A DNA stretch of 43,929 nt from Geodermatophilaceae bacterium (GTDB lineage: Bacteria; Actinomycetota; Actinomycetes; Mycobacteriales; Geodermatophilaceae). The position numbers and the translations under genes are program-made. The stretch is taken from positions 1 to 43,929 of the forward strand of contig JACCTY010000063.1 of assembly GCA_013812145.1 (NCBI GenBank). Direction: 5' to 3'. Below, one piece after another: positions 1-8,227 of the stretch (positions are counted from its first letter, which is position 1; every line of letters starts with the position of its first letter). The notes beneath the pieces are model-generated. The model had not been told where the DNA came from and did no database searches. It was given only the letters and a program-made list of their open reading frames with translations.

Positions 1-803
1 CGCATCGGATTGCCCCAGATGCCGTGATCGCCGACCAGGTCGACCTCGTTGCCGTCCAGGAAGTCCAGATCCGCCGCGGTGACATCCAGCCCGAGGAAGT
101 CCAAGACCCGCCCGAACTGTGTCGACGGGTCGCGGACGAAGTCCTCGTAGCGCAGCAGGGAGCGTCGGCCGGCGTCCCTGCTGATGGCCTCGAGCAGGAA
201 GTTGTAGAGCACCCACCGGGCCGCCGTGCGGCCGGGTGGGTGTCGACCCATGTGCCGGTTCTCGATGTCCTGCCGGAGAACCTGCTTGGAGCGGGAGTAG
301 GCCACGCCGCGGCTGTCCCGGACCAGATGGATGATCCGGGTGGACAGCCCGTCGGTGCGCAGCCGCAGGTGCGCCTCGGAGGCGAGTTTGGAGTTGTCCA
401 CGACGACTGCGGACCCGCTGACGTCTCGCACGGCGCGGAACAGCGCCCTGGTCAGCTCGGAGTATTCGGCGAGTTCATCCGGTCGGCTCGGCCCGCGCCC
501 CGCCGCGGCGCGGAACAGCTCGCTCCTGGCGCCGAGGCTGCGGCGCAGCCGCTCGGCACGCGCGGCGTCCACCTTGTCCCATCCGCCGAAGGCGGCCTCC
601 CCGACGCCGGTCCAGAACGGGCAGTCCAGGAACGGTTCGCCGCACGAGCACGGGAGATTGCCCTGGATACCGCGCCACCACAGGTAGCAGATCTCACCGA
701 CGTGGACGCAGCCGGGCATCCGGTGCAGCATCCGGCACAGCAGGGTGCTGCCGCTGCGGCCGACGCCGCCGACAAAGGCGACAGACACCGGCTGACTCTG
801 CAC
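1..803 (-). CDS. PAPS-dependent sulfotransferase, C-terminus cut by window edge
   Basis: The reading frame runs from a GTG at 803 down to base 1 without a stop, giving 267 residues. The C-terminus lies outside the window. The N-terminus has a 5'-phosphosulfate-binding loop GGVGRSGST (residues 12-20). VVDNSK and HLVRDSRGVAYS form the 3'-phosphate-binding region. A cysteine motif CSCGEPFLDCPFW (52-64) is shared with the sulfotransferase at 6586. The frame ends in a GNPMR motif that matches the GNPSRF motif of that paralogue, so about 40 residues are probably missing. The family transfers sulfate from PAPS to a hydroxyl or amine, here probably of a sugar, given the island. It lies 9 bp downstream of the alpha/beta hydrolase on the same strand, so the two are probably co-transcribed. 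The acceptor cannot be read. Confidence 0.88.
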   Translation of the reverse strand, partial: MQSQPVSVAFVGGVGRSGSTLLCRMLHRMPGCVHVGEICYLWWRGIQGNLPCSCGEPFLDCPFWTGVGEAAFGGWDKVDAARAERLRRSLGARSELFRAAAGRGPSRPDELAEYSELTRALFRAVRDVSGSAVVVDNSKLASEAHLRLRTDGLSTRIIHLVRDSRGVAYSRSKQVLRQDIENRHMGRHPPGRTAARWVLYNFLLEAISRDAGRRSLLRYEDFVRDPSTQFGRVLDFLGLDVTAADLDFLDGNEVDLVGDHGIWGNPM

Positions 804-812
804 GGCAGCAGG

Positions 813-1697
813 TTAACGTTCCGGCAGGTGCCGGCGGAGGAAGTCCACCTGGACGCTGATCGCGCGCTCGAACCAGTCACCGCTGTAGACGTCGAAGTGA
901 CCCGTCGGCAGCCGGTGCAGCTCCAGCCGCGGTGCCCGGCTGGCCAGCTTGGCGGCCTGATCCGGTGGGGTGATCCGGTCCCGGTCACACACCATGACCA
1001 GCCACGGGCAGCCGATCCGCGCTGCTGTGTCGAACGGGCGGTACCGCGGCAGCCGCAGGGTCACTCGCGGCGTGTACGCGTTGACCCACGTGTGCGTGGC
1101 GGGTAGCAGCGCCGCCATCGTGGCCGGCGCTCCCGGCCAGACGAGGGCACCGAAGGTGCCCGGCTCGGCGACGATCGGAATGGTGGCCGGTGGGCGACCG
1201 GTCCAGCCGCACCACTCGTCTCGAGCGGCCGCGCTCAGCAGCCGGGCCAGGCCGCCGAGTCGCCGCCGCCCGCCTCGACCGCCGAGTCCGGCGTACGGGA
1301 CCTGGCTGATCACCGCCGCGATCTTGGTGTCCTCGGCGGCCAGGGCGGCGACGTGCCCACCACTGAACGACGTTCCCCACAGCGCGACCCGCCGGGCGTC
1401 CAGACCGACAAGGCCCCTAACGGTGGCGATGGCCGCCCGCCAGTCGTCGAGTTGGCGGTTGATGTCGAGCAGCTGTCGCGGCGTGCCGCTGCTGGCTCCG
1501 AAGTGCCGGTAGTCGAACACCAGGGCGGCGAAGCCGGCGGCGGCGAAGCGTTCGGCGTACGCATCGAGTCGCGCCTCGCGGACGAGCCCGAAGCCGTGCG
1601 CCAGCACGATCACCGGTGGCGGGTCCGATCCGTCGGGCCGGTAGAGCCACGCGGCGCAGCGGTCATCCCCGGAACGGAAGGTGAGATCGGTCCGCAA
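813..1697 (-). CDS. alpha/beta hydrolase
   Basis: A 294-residue alpha/beta-hydrolase-fold protein. An oxyanion-type LAHGFG motif sits near residue 33. The nucleophile elbow is WGTSFSGGH with the likely catalytic Ser at 110. A probable acid lies in CDRDRITPP (Asp238 or Asp240), and the catalytic His is in PTGHFD (about 267). No signal peptide is visible, so it is probably cytoplasmic. The frame opens at a TTG at 1697 with no clear ribosome site, so the true start is uncertain. It precedes the partial sulfotransferase by 9 bp and is divergent from the DUF1800 gene. Substrate unknown; an esterase or deacylase of a sugar or lipid is possible but unsupported. Confidence 0.82.
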   Translation of the reverse strand: MRTDLTFRSGDDRCAAWLYRPDGSDPPPVIVLAHGFGLVREARLDAYAERFAAAGFAALVFDYRHFGASSGTPRQLLDINRQLDDWRAAIATVRGLVGLDARRVALWGTSFSGGHVAALAAEDTKIAAVISQVPYAGLGGRGGRRRLGGLARLLSAAARDEWCGWTGRPPATIPIVAEPGTFGALVWPGAPATMAALLPATHTWVNAYTPRVTLRLPRYRPFDTAARIGCPWLVMVCDRDRITPPDQAAKLASRAPRLELHRLPTGHFDVYSGDWFERAISVQVDFLRRHLPER

Positions 1698-1817
1698 GAT
1701 CCGAGCACGGTACTACCCGTGTCCGGAGATGCAGGTGACCGGCTACCAGACCGTGTGACCATGGGGAGAGCCAGCTGCCAACACGGCGTGTCATCGCGGG
1801 GTCACGATGGGGGTCGA

Positions 1818-3398
1818 GTGCACGAGAACGAGGCGCCTGCGCAGCCGCCGAGCGGGGGCCAGCTGCCCTCGGCCCGGACCGGCCGGGCGCTTGCAGCCAC
1901 CGGCGCGCTGGCCGTCGGCAGTGGTGCGGTCGCGCTGTACGCCGCGGGACTCGACCCGATCGGCGGCAACCCGCTCGGCACCGAGCGCGCGACGGTACTC
2001 GATCCCGATGCCACCCTGCACCTGATCCGGCGGGCGAGTTTCGGCATGTCGACCGCGCTGCTCACCGATGTCACTGAGAAGGGGCCGCGGCGGTGGCTGG
2101 ACGAGCAGCTGCACCCCGATCGCATCGACGACTCCGATGTCGACGCCCTGCTGGCGGCGTACCCTGCGCTGGCCTCCTCTGCGGCTCAGCTGCAGCAGAA
2201 GTACGCCGGCGCCCGCCGCACCCCGGGCGACGAACTGGTCGCGGCGACGCTGGCCCGCCAGCTGTGGAGCCGGCGGCAGCTGCTCGAGGTGATGACCGAC
2301 TTCTGGAGCAACCACTTCAACGTCACGACCCCGGGCGGGCCGGCGTACGCGACGAAGCCGGTGGAGGACGCGGCAGTCATCCGCCGGCATGCCCTCGGCA
2401 CGTTCGAGGACCTGTTGCTGGCCGACGCCACGAGCCCGGCGATGCTGCTGCACCTGGACAACGCGAGCTCGCGGGGGGACGACCCGAACGAGAACTACGG
2501 CCGCGAGCTGCTGGAACTGCACACGGTCGGGATCGAGGCCGGCTACACCGAAGCCGATGTCCGGGACAGCGCCTACGCGCTGACCGGATGGGGGGTCGCC
2601 CCGGACAGCACGTTCCTCTTCACCCCGGAGGCGCACTACACCGGCCCGCTGCGGGTCATGTCCTGGTCGGCGGCCAACGCCGAGGCCGCCGACGGCTTCA
2701 AGGTCGGAGCCGACTACCTGCGCCACCTTGCCTACCACCCGGCCACCGCCCGGCACCTGTCTACGAAGCTCGCCCGCCGCTTCGTCTCCGACGAACCCTC
2801 CACCGAACTCGTCGACACGCTGGCCGAGTCGTACCTGGCCGCCAGCAGCGGCATCATCGCCTGGCTGCGGACGCTGTTCGACTCCCGGGAGTTCGCCACA
2901 TCCGTCGGCCAGAAGGTGCGCCGCCCGCTCGAGGACCTCGTCGCGACGGTGCGGGCGCTCGGAATCGGCCCGCCGGTGGACGATCCGGTGCCGTCACTGG
3001 CGGATCTGGTACGGCGCTCGCGCGACCTCGGCCAGGCGCCGCTGGGAGCCGCGGCGCCGACGGGGTACGCCGATGTCGCGGCGCCATGGCTGTCGAGTTC
3101 GATAGCGCTCGGCCGCTGGAACGACCACCGCGCACTGACCGCCGAACGGGTGCCCGGGCTGGCCTACCCCGAGCTGGCCGGCCTGGCCGCCGACTCCGAG
3201 CCGCAGACGGTTGGTGAGCTCATCGACGCGCTGACCACCCGGCTGACCGGGCAGGTCTTCCGGTCGGACCACCGGCAGGTGCTCGTCGAGTTCCTCGACA
3301 CCGATGAGGACCGGCTGTACGTCGCAGCACAGGTCGACGGCGACCTGCCGGACCTGATCGCCCTGATCCTCGACTCTCCGTACCACCTGCTCCGATGA
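1818..3398 (+). CDS. DUF1800 family protein
   Basis: About 526 residues from a GTG at 1818, chosen because a GGGGG ribosome site lies just upstream; an ATG at 1761 is in frame but has none. After a short linker there is one hydrophobic stretch (about residues 18-38), a possible export signal or anchor. Then comes the DUF1800 signature LIRRASFGM, followed by family-typical blocks such as FWSNHFNV, ENYGRELLELHTVG and YTEADVRDSAYALTGW. DUF1800 proteins are almost always encoded next to DUF1501 proteins. That is true here: the stop overlaps the next start in ATGA. The biochemical role of the family is not established. Location beside LCP and sulfation genes suggests an envelope function. Confidence 0.85.
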   Translation: MHENEAPAQPPSGGQLPSARTGRALAATGALAVGSGAVALYAAGLDPIGGNPLGTERATVLDPDATLHLIRRASFGMSTALLTDVTEKGPRRWLDEQLHPDRIDDSDVDALLAAYPALASSAAQLQQKYAGARRTPGDELVAATLARQLWSRRQLLEVMTDFWSNHFNVTTPGGPAYATKPVEDAAVIRRHALGTFEDLLLADATSPAMLLHLDNASSRGDDPNENYGRELLELHTVGIEAGYTEADVRDSAYALTGWGVAPDSTFLFTPEAHYTGPLRVMSWSAANAEAADGFKVGADYLRHLAYHPATARHLSTKLARRFVSDEPSTELVDTLAESYLAASSGIIAWLRTLFDSREFATSVGQKVRRPLEDLVATVRALGIGPPVDDPVPSLADLVRRSRDLGQAPLGAAAPTGYADVAAPWLSSSIALGRWNDHRALTAERVPGLAYPELAGLAADSEPQTVGELIDALTTRLTGQVFRSDHRQVLVEFLDTDEDRLYVAAQVDGDLPDLIALILDSPYHLLR

Positions 3399-4687
3399 AT
3401 TTGGCGGAGCGGGCTCTCGTAACGGCCGCGGAGCGGGTGGCCGCGGACGCCGAACGCCGGACCGAGCTGTGGAGCCGCGGCTTCACCCGACGTCGCTTCC
3501 TGGCCGGTGCCGGCATGGTGGGCGCTGCTGCGCTCGGTTCTCAACTGGTGACTACCCGGTACTCCTACGCCGCACCAGGCACCGGCACCGGCCGGGCGCT
3601 GGTCGTCGTCTTCCTCCGGGGAGGCTTCGACGGCCTCGCCGCCGTGGTGCCCGCGGGGGACCCCGACTACCTCACCGCCCGGCCGTCCATCGGCGTACCG
3701 GCCGAGGTTCTGCTGCCCCTGGACCGCCGCTTCGGCTTGCACCCGGCGCTCGGCGGCCTGCATGGATTCTGGACGAGCGGTCAGCTCGGCATCGTCCATG
3801 CCGTCGGCGGCGGCCCGGGCGTCACCCGCAGCCATTTCCAGGCCATGGACCACGTCGAGCGCGGCGTCGACACCCCCTCGACCCGGACCGGCTGGCTGGA
3901 ACGCGCGCTGGAGGCAGCCGGTCCCGGCACGACGTTCCGGTCGGTCAGCGAGGGGACATCGCTGCCGTCCTCGCTGGCCGGCTTGGGCACCGCGGTCGCG
4001 CTGCGTGGCGTCGACCTGGTCACGCTCAACCGCGGCTCGGAGCGGATGACGACGGCGCTGCGCGGGCTGTTCAGTGGACTGGACCACGTTGCCGCCGATC
4101 AGGTCGATCTCGCGCTCACCGTTCTCAGCGAGGCTCAGGCGCTGCGGGCCACGCCGTACGTGCCGGTCAAGGGGGTGAGCTACCCCGCGGGGAACTTCGG
4201 TTCGGCGATGTCCGATGTGGCTCGGCTGGTCAAGGCCGACGTGGGGTTGCGGGTGGCCACCGTCGACGTCGGCGGCTGGGACCTGCACTCCAACGCCGGG
4301 CCGATCGAAGACGGTGACATGACCTACCACCTGACCGGGCTCGGCAACACGTTGGCTGCCTTTGGCACCGACCTCGGCGAGCGCTTGGCCGACGTCACGG
4401 TGGTCACGATGTCGGAGTTCGGCCGCCGGGTCGCCGAGAACGGCAGCGGCGGCACCGATCACGGCGGGGGCAACGCGATGCTCCTGCTCGGCGGTCGGGT
4501 GGCGGGAGGACTGGTGCACGGCGGATGGCCGGGGCTCGCGACCGAGGCGCTCGTCGACGGGGACGTGCCCGGGGTCAACGACTACCGCAACGTCCTCGCC
4601 GAGCTTGCCCGGGCGCAGTTGGGCATCGGTTCGGTGGCCTCGGTTTTCCCGGGTCACAGCTATGTGCCGCTGGGCGTCGTACGCTGA
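3395..4687 (+). CDS. DUF1501 family protein, Tat-exported
   Basis: 430 residues, translationally coupled to the DUF1800 gene by a 4-bp overlap. The N-terminus carries a twin-arginine signal, TRRRFLAG, followed by a hydrophobic run and an A-rich cleavage region (about residues 31-60), so it is probably exported folded by the Tat pathway. DUF1501 hallmarks include LRGGFDGL, an internal VDVGGWDLHSN, a MSEFGRR block and TDHGGGN near the C-terminus; the His and Asp residues look like metal ligands. As I recall, the family is placed in the alkaline phosphatase/sulfatase superfamily, so a metal-dependent ester hydrolase activity outside the cytoplasm is possible but unproven. Confidence 0.87.
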   Translation: MNLAERALVTAAERVAADAERRTELWSRGFTRRRFLAGAGMVGAAALGSQLVTTRYSYAAPGTGTGRALVVVFLRGGFDGLAAVVPAGDPDYLTARPSIGVPAEVLLPLDRRFGLHPALGGLHGFWTSGQLGIVHAVGGGPGVTRSHFQAMDHVERGVDTPSTRTGWLERALEAAGPGTTFRSVSEGTSLPSSLAGLGTAVALRGVDLVTLNRGSERMTTALRGLFSGLDHVAADQVDLALTVLSEAQALRATPYVPVKGVSYPAGNFGSAMSDVARLVKADVGLRVATVDVGGWDLHSNAGPIEDGDMTYHLTGLGNTLAAFGTDLGERLADVTVVTMSEFGRRVAENGSGGTDHGGGNAMLLLGGRVAGGLVHGGWPGLATEALVDGDVPGVNDYRNVLAELARAQLGIGSVASVFPGHSYVPLGVVR

Positions 4688-4725
4688 CTCGACCGCGCTT
4701 CATGATCAAAAGGGGACCGCACGGC

Positions 4726-5796
4726 ATGACCGACGAGGACACCACCGCAGAGCCGGCGGTCACCGATGAGCCGCGCCGCAGGCCCAGGTTGCGGCGGGTG
4801 CTCACCGTTCTGCTGATCTGCGGCCTGGTGGTCGCCCTGACGGTCTTCGGGCTCGCCTGGTTCCTGACCGAGCGTTACGTCGGCAACATCGCCCGCATCC
4901 CGGGCGTCTTCGAAGGGCTCGATCCGAGCACCCGCCCCGAACCGGCGACCCCGGCACCCGGTGAGGACGAGGCTCCCCTCACCTTCCTGCTCGTCGGCAG
5001 CGACTCCCGCTCGGACGAGCCGACCACCGGCGACGCCGCAACGGCCGAGGCCGGTTCGCAGCGCTCCGACGTACTCATGCTGCTGCAGATCTCGGCGGAC
5101 CGGCGGGACGCCTTTGCGATCTCCTTTCCGCGCGACTCCTACGTGCCGGTTCCGGGATACGGGACGACGAAGATCAACGCCGCGTACTCCTTTGGCGGCC
5201 CCACGCTGCTCGTGCAGACCATGGAGCAGCTCACCAACATTCGGATCGACCACTTCCTGTCCGTGGACTTCGTCGGCTTCAAAGCGATCACCGACGCCCT
5301 CGGCGGGGTGGACGTTCGGGTGGCCGAGGAGACCCGGGCGTTCGGTGTCACGTTCACCAAGGGCATCAACCACCTGAACGGCGACGAGGCCCTGGCCTAC
5401 GTGCGGCAGCGCTACGAGCTTCCGAACGGCGACCTCGACCGGGTCCAGCGGCAGCAGAGCTACCTGCGCGCGGTGATGGCCACCGTGCGCCGCGACAACC
5501 TGCTCACCGATCCGGCCAAGCTGGACGACTTCCTGCTCGCGGTGACGAGCTCGGTCAGCGTGGACGCCGAGTTGAGCGATCTCGAACTGCTCTCGCTGGC
5601 GATCAGCCTGCGCAACCTGGACCCGCGCAACGTCTCCTTCCTCACCGCCCCGGTCGCGGGACTGGGCATGGAAGGTGACCAGAGCGTGGTCTACCTCGAC
5701 CAGGCCCGGTCCCAGGAGATGTGGGAGTACATCCGGCAGGGAACCCTCGCCGATCATCTCGGCGAGTTCAACACGCTGCCCGCCGTACCTCGCTGA
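4726..5796 (+). CDS. LytR-CpsA-Psr (LCP) family glycopolymer transferase
   Basis: 356 residues from ATG 4726, preceded by an AGGGG site 10 bp upstream; ATG 4702 is an alternative. A basic cytoplasmic tail is followed by one membrane helix (about 25-46) and an extracellular LCP domain from about residue 86. Signature elements are FLLVGSDSR, RSDVLML (113-119), SFPRDSYV (134-141) and KINAAYSFGG, with the arginines and aspartates that bind the lipid pyrophosphate. LCP enzymes move glycopolymers from polyprenyl carriers onto cell-wall peptidoglycan or arabinogalactan. In this island it is the natural candidate for anchoring the polysaccharide to the wall. It is convergent with the tyrosine phosphatase gene, 13 bp away. 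Confidence 0.92.
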   Translation: MTDEDTTAEPAVTDEPRRRPRLRRVLTVLLICGLVVALTVFGLAWFLTERYVGNIARIPGVFEGLDPSTRPEPATPAPGEDEAPLTFLLVGSDSRSDEPTTGDAATAEAGSQRSDVLMLLQISADRRDAFAISFPRDSYVPVPGYGTTKINAAYSFGGPTLLVQTMEQLTNIRIDHFLSVDFVGFKAITDALGGVDVRVAEETRAFGVTFTKGINHLNGDEALAYVRQRYELPNGDLDRVQRQQSYLRAVMATVRRDNLLTDPAKLDDFLLAVTSSVSVDAELSDLELLSLAISLRNLDPRNVSFLTAPVAGLGMEGDQSVVYLDQARSQEMWEYIRQGTLADHLGEFNTLPAVPR

Positions 5797-5809
5797 CTCT
5801 GCCGCCGGG

Positions 5810-6445
5810 CTAGCTGCTGGCGTTCGCCGGTGAGACGCCCATCCGGCGGTAGTCGTCCTCCTCGTCCCACTCCTCTGTCCCGCACAGGACCGCGAGCAGA
5901 TCCAGCAGCGGCGTGGCGATGTCGTTGCCGACCCGCAGGAACGTCTGCTGGTCGCGGCCGATGGGGTCGATGATGTCGTCGACGCGGGGATCCAGCGATA
6001 CCCGGCTGGCGCGTTGGCGGGCCAACGCCGCCACGAGCGCCTGCCCCCGGCGGGTCAGATCCGAGGCGTCCGGCAGCGGCGCGTAGGGGATGCCCTGCAT
6101 GAGTGCGTGCGCCTCGCGCAACGTGAACGTGCGGGACAACGCCCGGGGGGAGCCGCCGAGGACGGTACGGCGTTGCTTCCGGGACATTGTCAGGACGAGA
6201 TCCGCTTCGGCGACCTGCCACTCCTCGAGCAGCCCGGCCCGAAAGCCGCTGCCCTGCCCGCCGAGACCGAGCAGCACCATCTCCGCCGTCGGGTGCATGG
6301 AACTGCCGACGACGGCCTGCGTTCCGGCGCTGGCGGTGGTGAGCTGGCTCGGGTCGGGCAGGCACGCCTCGGCATAGGCGCGGGTGAGGCGCTCGGCCGT
6401 GGGAGAGCGGCAGATGTTGCCGGTGCACACGTAGAGGATGTGCAC
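5810..6445 (-). CDS. low-molecular-weight protein tyrosine phosphatase (Wzb-like)
   Basis: 211 residues with a GTG start at 6445 and a GAGGGG ribosome site about 10 bp upstream. The N-terminus has the P-loop CTGNICRS (7-14), with nucleophile Cys7 and Arg13. The likely general acid is Asp160 in DDIIDPIG. Bacterial LMW phosphatases of this type are usually about 150-160 residues; this one has extra length before the acid loop and an acidic C-terminal tail. In capsule systems such enzymes dephosphorylate the tyrosine tail of the BY-kinase, here the product of 21292-22986. It shares a short divergent region with a sulfotransferase gene. Confidence 0.9.
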   Translation of the reverse strand: MHILYVCTGNICRSPTAERLTRAYAEACLPDPSQLTTASAGTQAVVGSSMHPTAEMVLLGLGGQGSGFRAGLLEEWQVAEADLVLTMSRKQRRTVLGGSPRALSRTFTLREAHALMQGIPYAPLPDASDLTRRGQALVAALARQRASRVSLDPRVDDIIDPIGRDQQTFLRVGNDIATPLLDLLAVLCGTEEWDEEDDYRRMGVSPANASS

Positions 6446-6481
6446 GGTGCTTGGGCCCCCCTCAACGGCAGATCGGCACCG

Positions 6482-6487
6482 ACTATA
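6482..6487 (-). promoter_or_regulatory. candidate -10 element (TATAGT) for the phosphatase gene
   Basis: On the minus strand TATAGT lies 36 bp upstream of the phosphatase GTG, a good match to the actinobacterial -10 consensus TANNNT. No convincing -35 is seen. The predicted leader of about 30 bases would hold the GAGGGG ribosome site. Confidence 0.3.
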
Positions 6488-6585
6488 CCGGGCGGGTCGG
6501 CGGCCGAGGCTGCGCTACGGCGGCAGCCGATCACCCAGCGTAGAGGGATATGCTCCGGTGCCGCTGTCGTTGGAGGAGATCTGTC

Positions 6586-7515
6586 ATGCGTCTGGTGTTC
6601 GTCGCCGGATGGATGCGCAGCGGTACGACCTTGCTCACCGAACTGGTCGGCTCCTCACCCGGCGCCCTCGCGGTCGGCGAATTGGCCACCATGTGGACCG
6701 CACTGGAGCGTGAGGATCACTGCTCCTGCGGGCAGCCGCTTCGCAGCTGCCCGGTCTGGGGAGTCGTGGCCACCGAGGTCGCCGACCGGCACGACATCGG
6801 ACCCGGATGCAGCACGAGCTACCTGGACTTCGACGCCGTGGTCCGCGGCGTGCTGCGGCTCAGGCGGCTGCCGGGCCTGCGGCGGTTGCGGCGTACCGAT
6901 CCCGACAGCTTTCCGGCCGATGTCAGGCGGTTGTCCGAGGTGATGCGGACCGTGCTGCGGACCGTCACCGAGGTCAGTGGGTGCAGCGTCATCGTGGACT
7001 CCTCCAAACGGCCGACCGCCCTGGTGGTGTTCGCACTGATCCCAGGCGTCGAGCTCACCCCGGTCCACCTGGTTCGAGATCCCCGAGCGGTGGCCTTCAG
7101 CGAGTCCCGCCGGTGGCAGTGGGAGGGGGTCAAGGCACACTTGTCGCCGCCCGGCCGAGGGGTCCTGCTCAGTGCGCTGCACTGGGTATTGACGACGGTC
7201 GCGTGCCACCTCGTCGGCAGCCGGTTCCCGGGCTACCGGCTGCTGCGCTTCGAGCGGCTGACCGCACTGCCGGAGGAGACGATGACGGCGGTGTCCAACG
7301 GTCTCGGCCTCATCCCGCCGCCCTTTGTGGCAGCTGACGCCGTACAGCTGGCGCCGAGTCACGTCGTCAACGGCAACCCGAGCCGGTTCGGCAGCCGGCT
7401 ACGCAAGATCAAAGCCGATGAACGGTGGCGCACCCAGTTGCCGGTGACCGAACGACTGGCCGTCGGCGTGCTGACCGCGCCGGTGCGGCTGGCTCTGAAA
7501 CTGATGGCGCGATGA
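6586..7515 (+). CDS. PAPS-dependent sulfotransferase
   Basis: 309 residues from ATG 6586, which has a strong GGAGGAG site 7 bp upstream. The 5'-phosphosulfate loop is GWMRSGTT (8-15). VIVDSSK (135-141) and HLVRDPRAVAFS (161-172) form the 3'-phosphate-binding half. A cysteine motif CSCGQPLRSCPVW (46-58) and the C-terminal GNPSRF match the partial sulfotransferase at the left edge, so the two are paralogues. Its stop overlaps the start of cysC in ATGA, so enzyme and PAPS supply are translationally coupled. The acceptor is unknown; a sugar in the island's polysaccharide is the likeliest. Confidence 0.9.
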   Translation: MRLVFVAGWMRSGTTLLTELVGSSPGALAVGELATMWTALEREDHCSCGQPLRSCPVWGVVATEVADRHDIGPGCSTSYLDFDAVVRGVLRLRRLPGLRRLRRTDPDSFPADVRRLSEVMRTVLRTVTEVSGCSVIVDSSKRPTALVVFALIPGVELTPVHLVRDPRAVAFSESRRWQWEGVKAHLSPPGRGVLLSALHWVLTTVACHLVGSRFPGYRLLRFERLTALPEETMTAVSNGLGLIPPPFVAADAVQLAPSHVVNGNPSRFGSRLRKIKADERWRTQLPVTERLAVGVLTAPVRLALKLMAR

Positions 7516-8063
7516 CTACCCGTCCTGGCTTCACCGTGTTCCTGACCGGCTTGTCCGGCGCCGGCAAGTCCACGATCGCCGACATCCTGATCGAACAGCT
7601 GGAGGCTGCTGGACGTCCGGTGAGCACCCTGGACGGTGACATCGTGCGGGAGATGCTGTCCAGTGAACTCACCTTCACGCGGGCCGATCGGGACTTGAAC
7701 ATCCGCCGGATCGGCTGGGTGGCCGGTGAGATCACCAAGCACGGCGGCGCCGTCGTGGTCGCGGCCATCGCGCCGTACGACGGGGCGCGCGAGGAGGCGC
7801 GCGCGCTGGTCGACCGGCATGGGGCGTTCGTGCTGGTGTACGTCGCCACCCCGCTCGCGGTGACCGAGAAGCGTGACGTGAAGGGTCTCTACGCCCGTGC
7901 CCGCAGCGGTGAGATCACCCAGTTCACCGGCGTCTCCGACGTGTACGAGGTGCCCTCTGCTCCCGACCTCGTCGTGGACGGCTCGACCGGCTCACCGGCC
8001 GAGGCCGCCCAGCAGATCCTCGACCACCTCACCGAGCGGCGGCTACTGCCCGACCGCTCGTAA
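7512..8063 (+). CDS. cysC: adenylylsulfate (APS) kinase
   Basis: 183 residues; the ATG overlaps the stop of the sulfotransferase gene by 4 bp. It phosphorylates APS with ATP to PAPS, the sulfate donor for sulfotransferases. Visible are the Walker A loop GLSGAGKST (13-21), LDGDIVREML (APS-binding), FTRADRDLNIRRIGWVA and the lid motif DVKGLYARAR followed by FTGVSDVYEVP. These match stand-alone CysC along its whole length. It is separate from cysN, unlike CysNC fusions found in many actinobacteria. Being coupled to a sulfotransferase rather than to reductive assimilation genes suggests PAPS made here is for sulfation. Confidence 0.96.
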   Translation: MTTRPGFTVFLTGLSGAGKSTIADILIEQLEAAGRPVSTLDGDIVREMLSSELTFTRADRDLNIRRIGWVAGEITKHGGAVVVAAIAPYDGAREEARALVDRHGAFVLVYVATPLAVTEKRDVKGLYARARSGEITQFTGVSDVYEVPSAPDLVVDGSTGSPAEAAQQILDHLTERRLLPDRS

Positions 8064-8122
8064 CGGCAGACGTCGCGGCCGCCGATGCCTGCCAAGTCGG
8101 CAAAGTGAAGATCATTGCGGCC

Positions 8123-8156
8123 AATCGGGGTATCCCAACCGACGGATACCCCGATT
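8123..8156. terminator. perfect 13-bp inverted repeat, probable bidirectional terminator
   Basis: AATCGGGGTATCC at 8123-8135 is exactly complementary to GGATACCCCGATT at 8144-8156, with an 8-base loop. Three more pairs form beyond one mismatch. It lies between cysC on the plus strand and the epimerase remnant/cysQ on the minus strand, where both transcripts need to end. There is no T-run, as is common in high-GC actinobacterial terminators. Confidence 0.55.
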
Positions 8157-8227
8157 TGCCCGTGTTGATCAAGGGTGCTGTGCGGTCGCAACAACGGGCC
8201 AAGGTCGTGGTAGCAGCACTGGCTAGG

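Noticed and set aside
24-1106. Long open frame on the plus strand
   Set aside because: It is antisense to the partial sulfotransferase and the alpha/beta hydrolase, both with clear motifs, and its Gln/Arg/Pro/Val-rich product has no family features.
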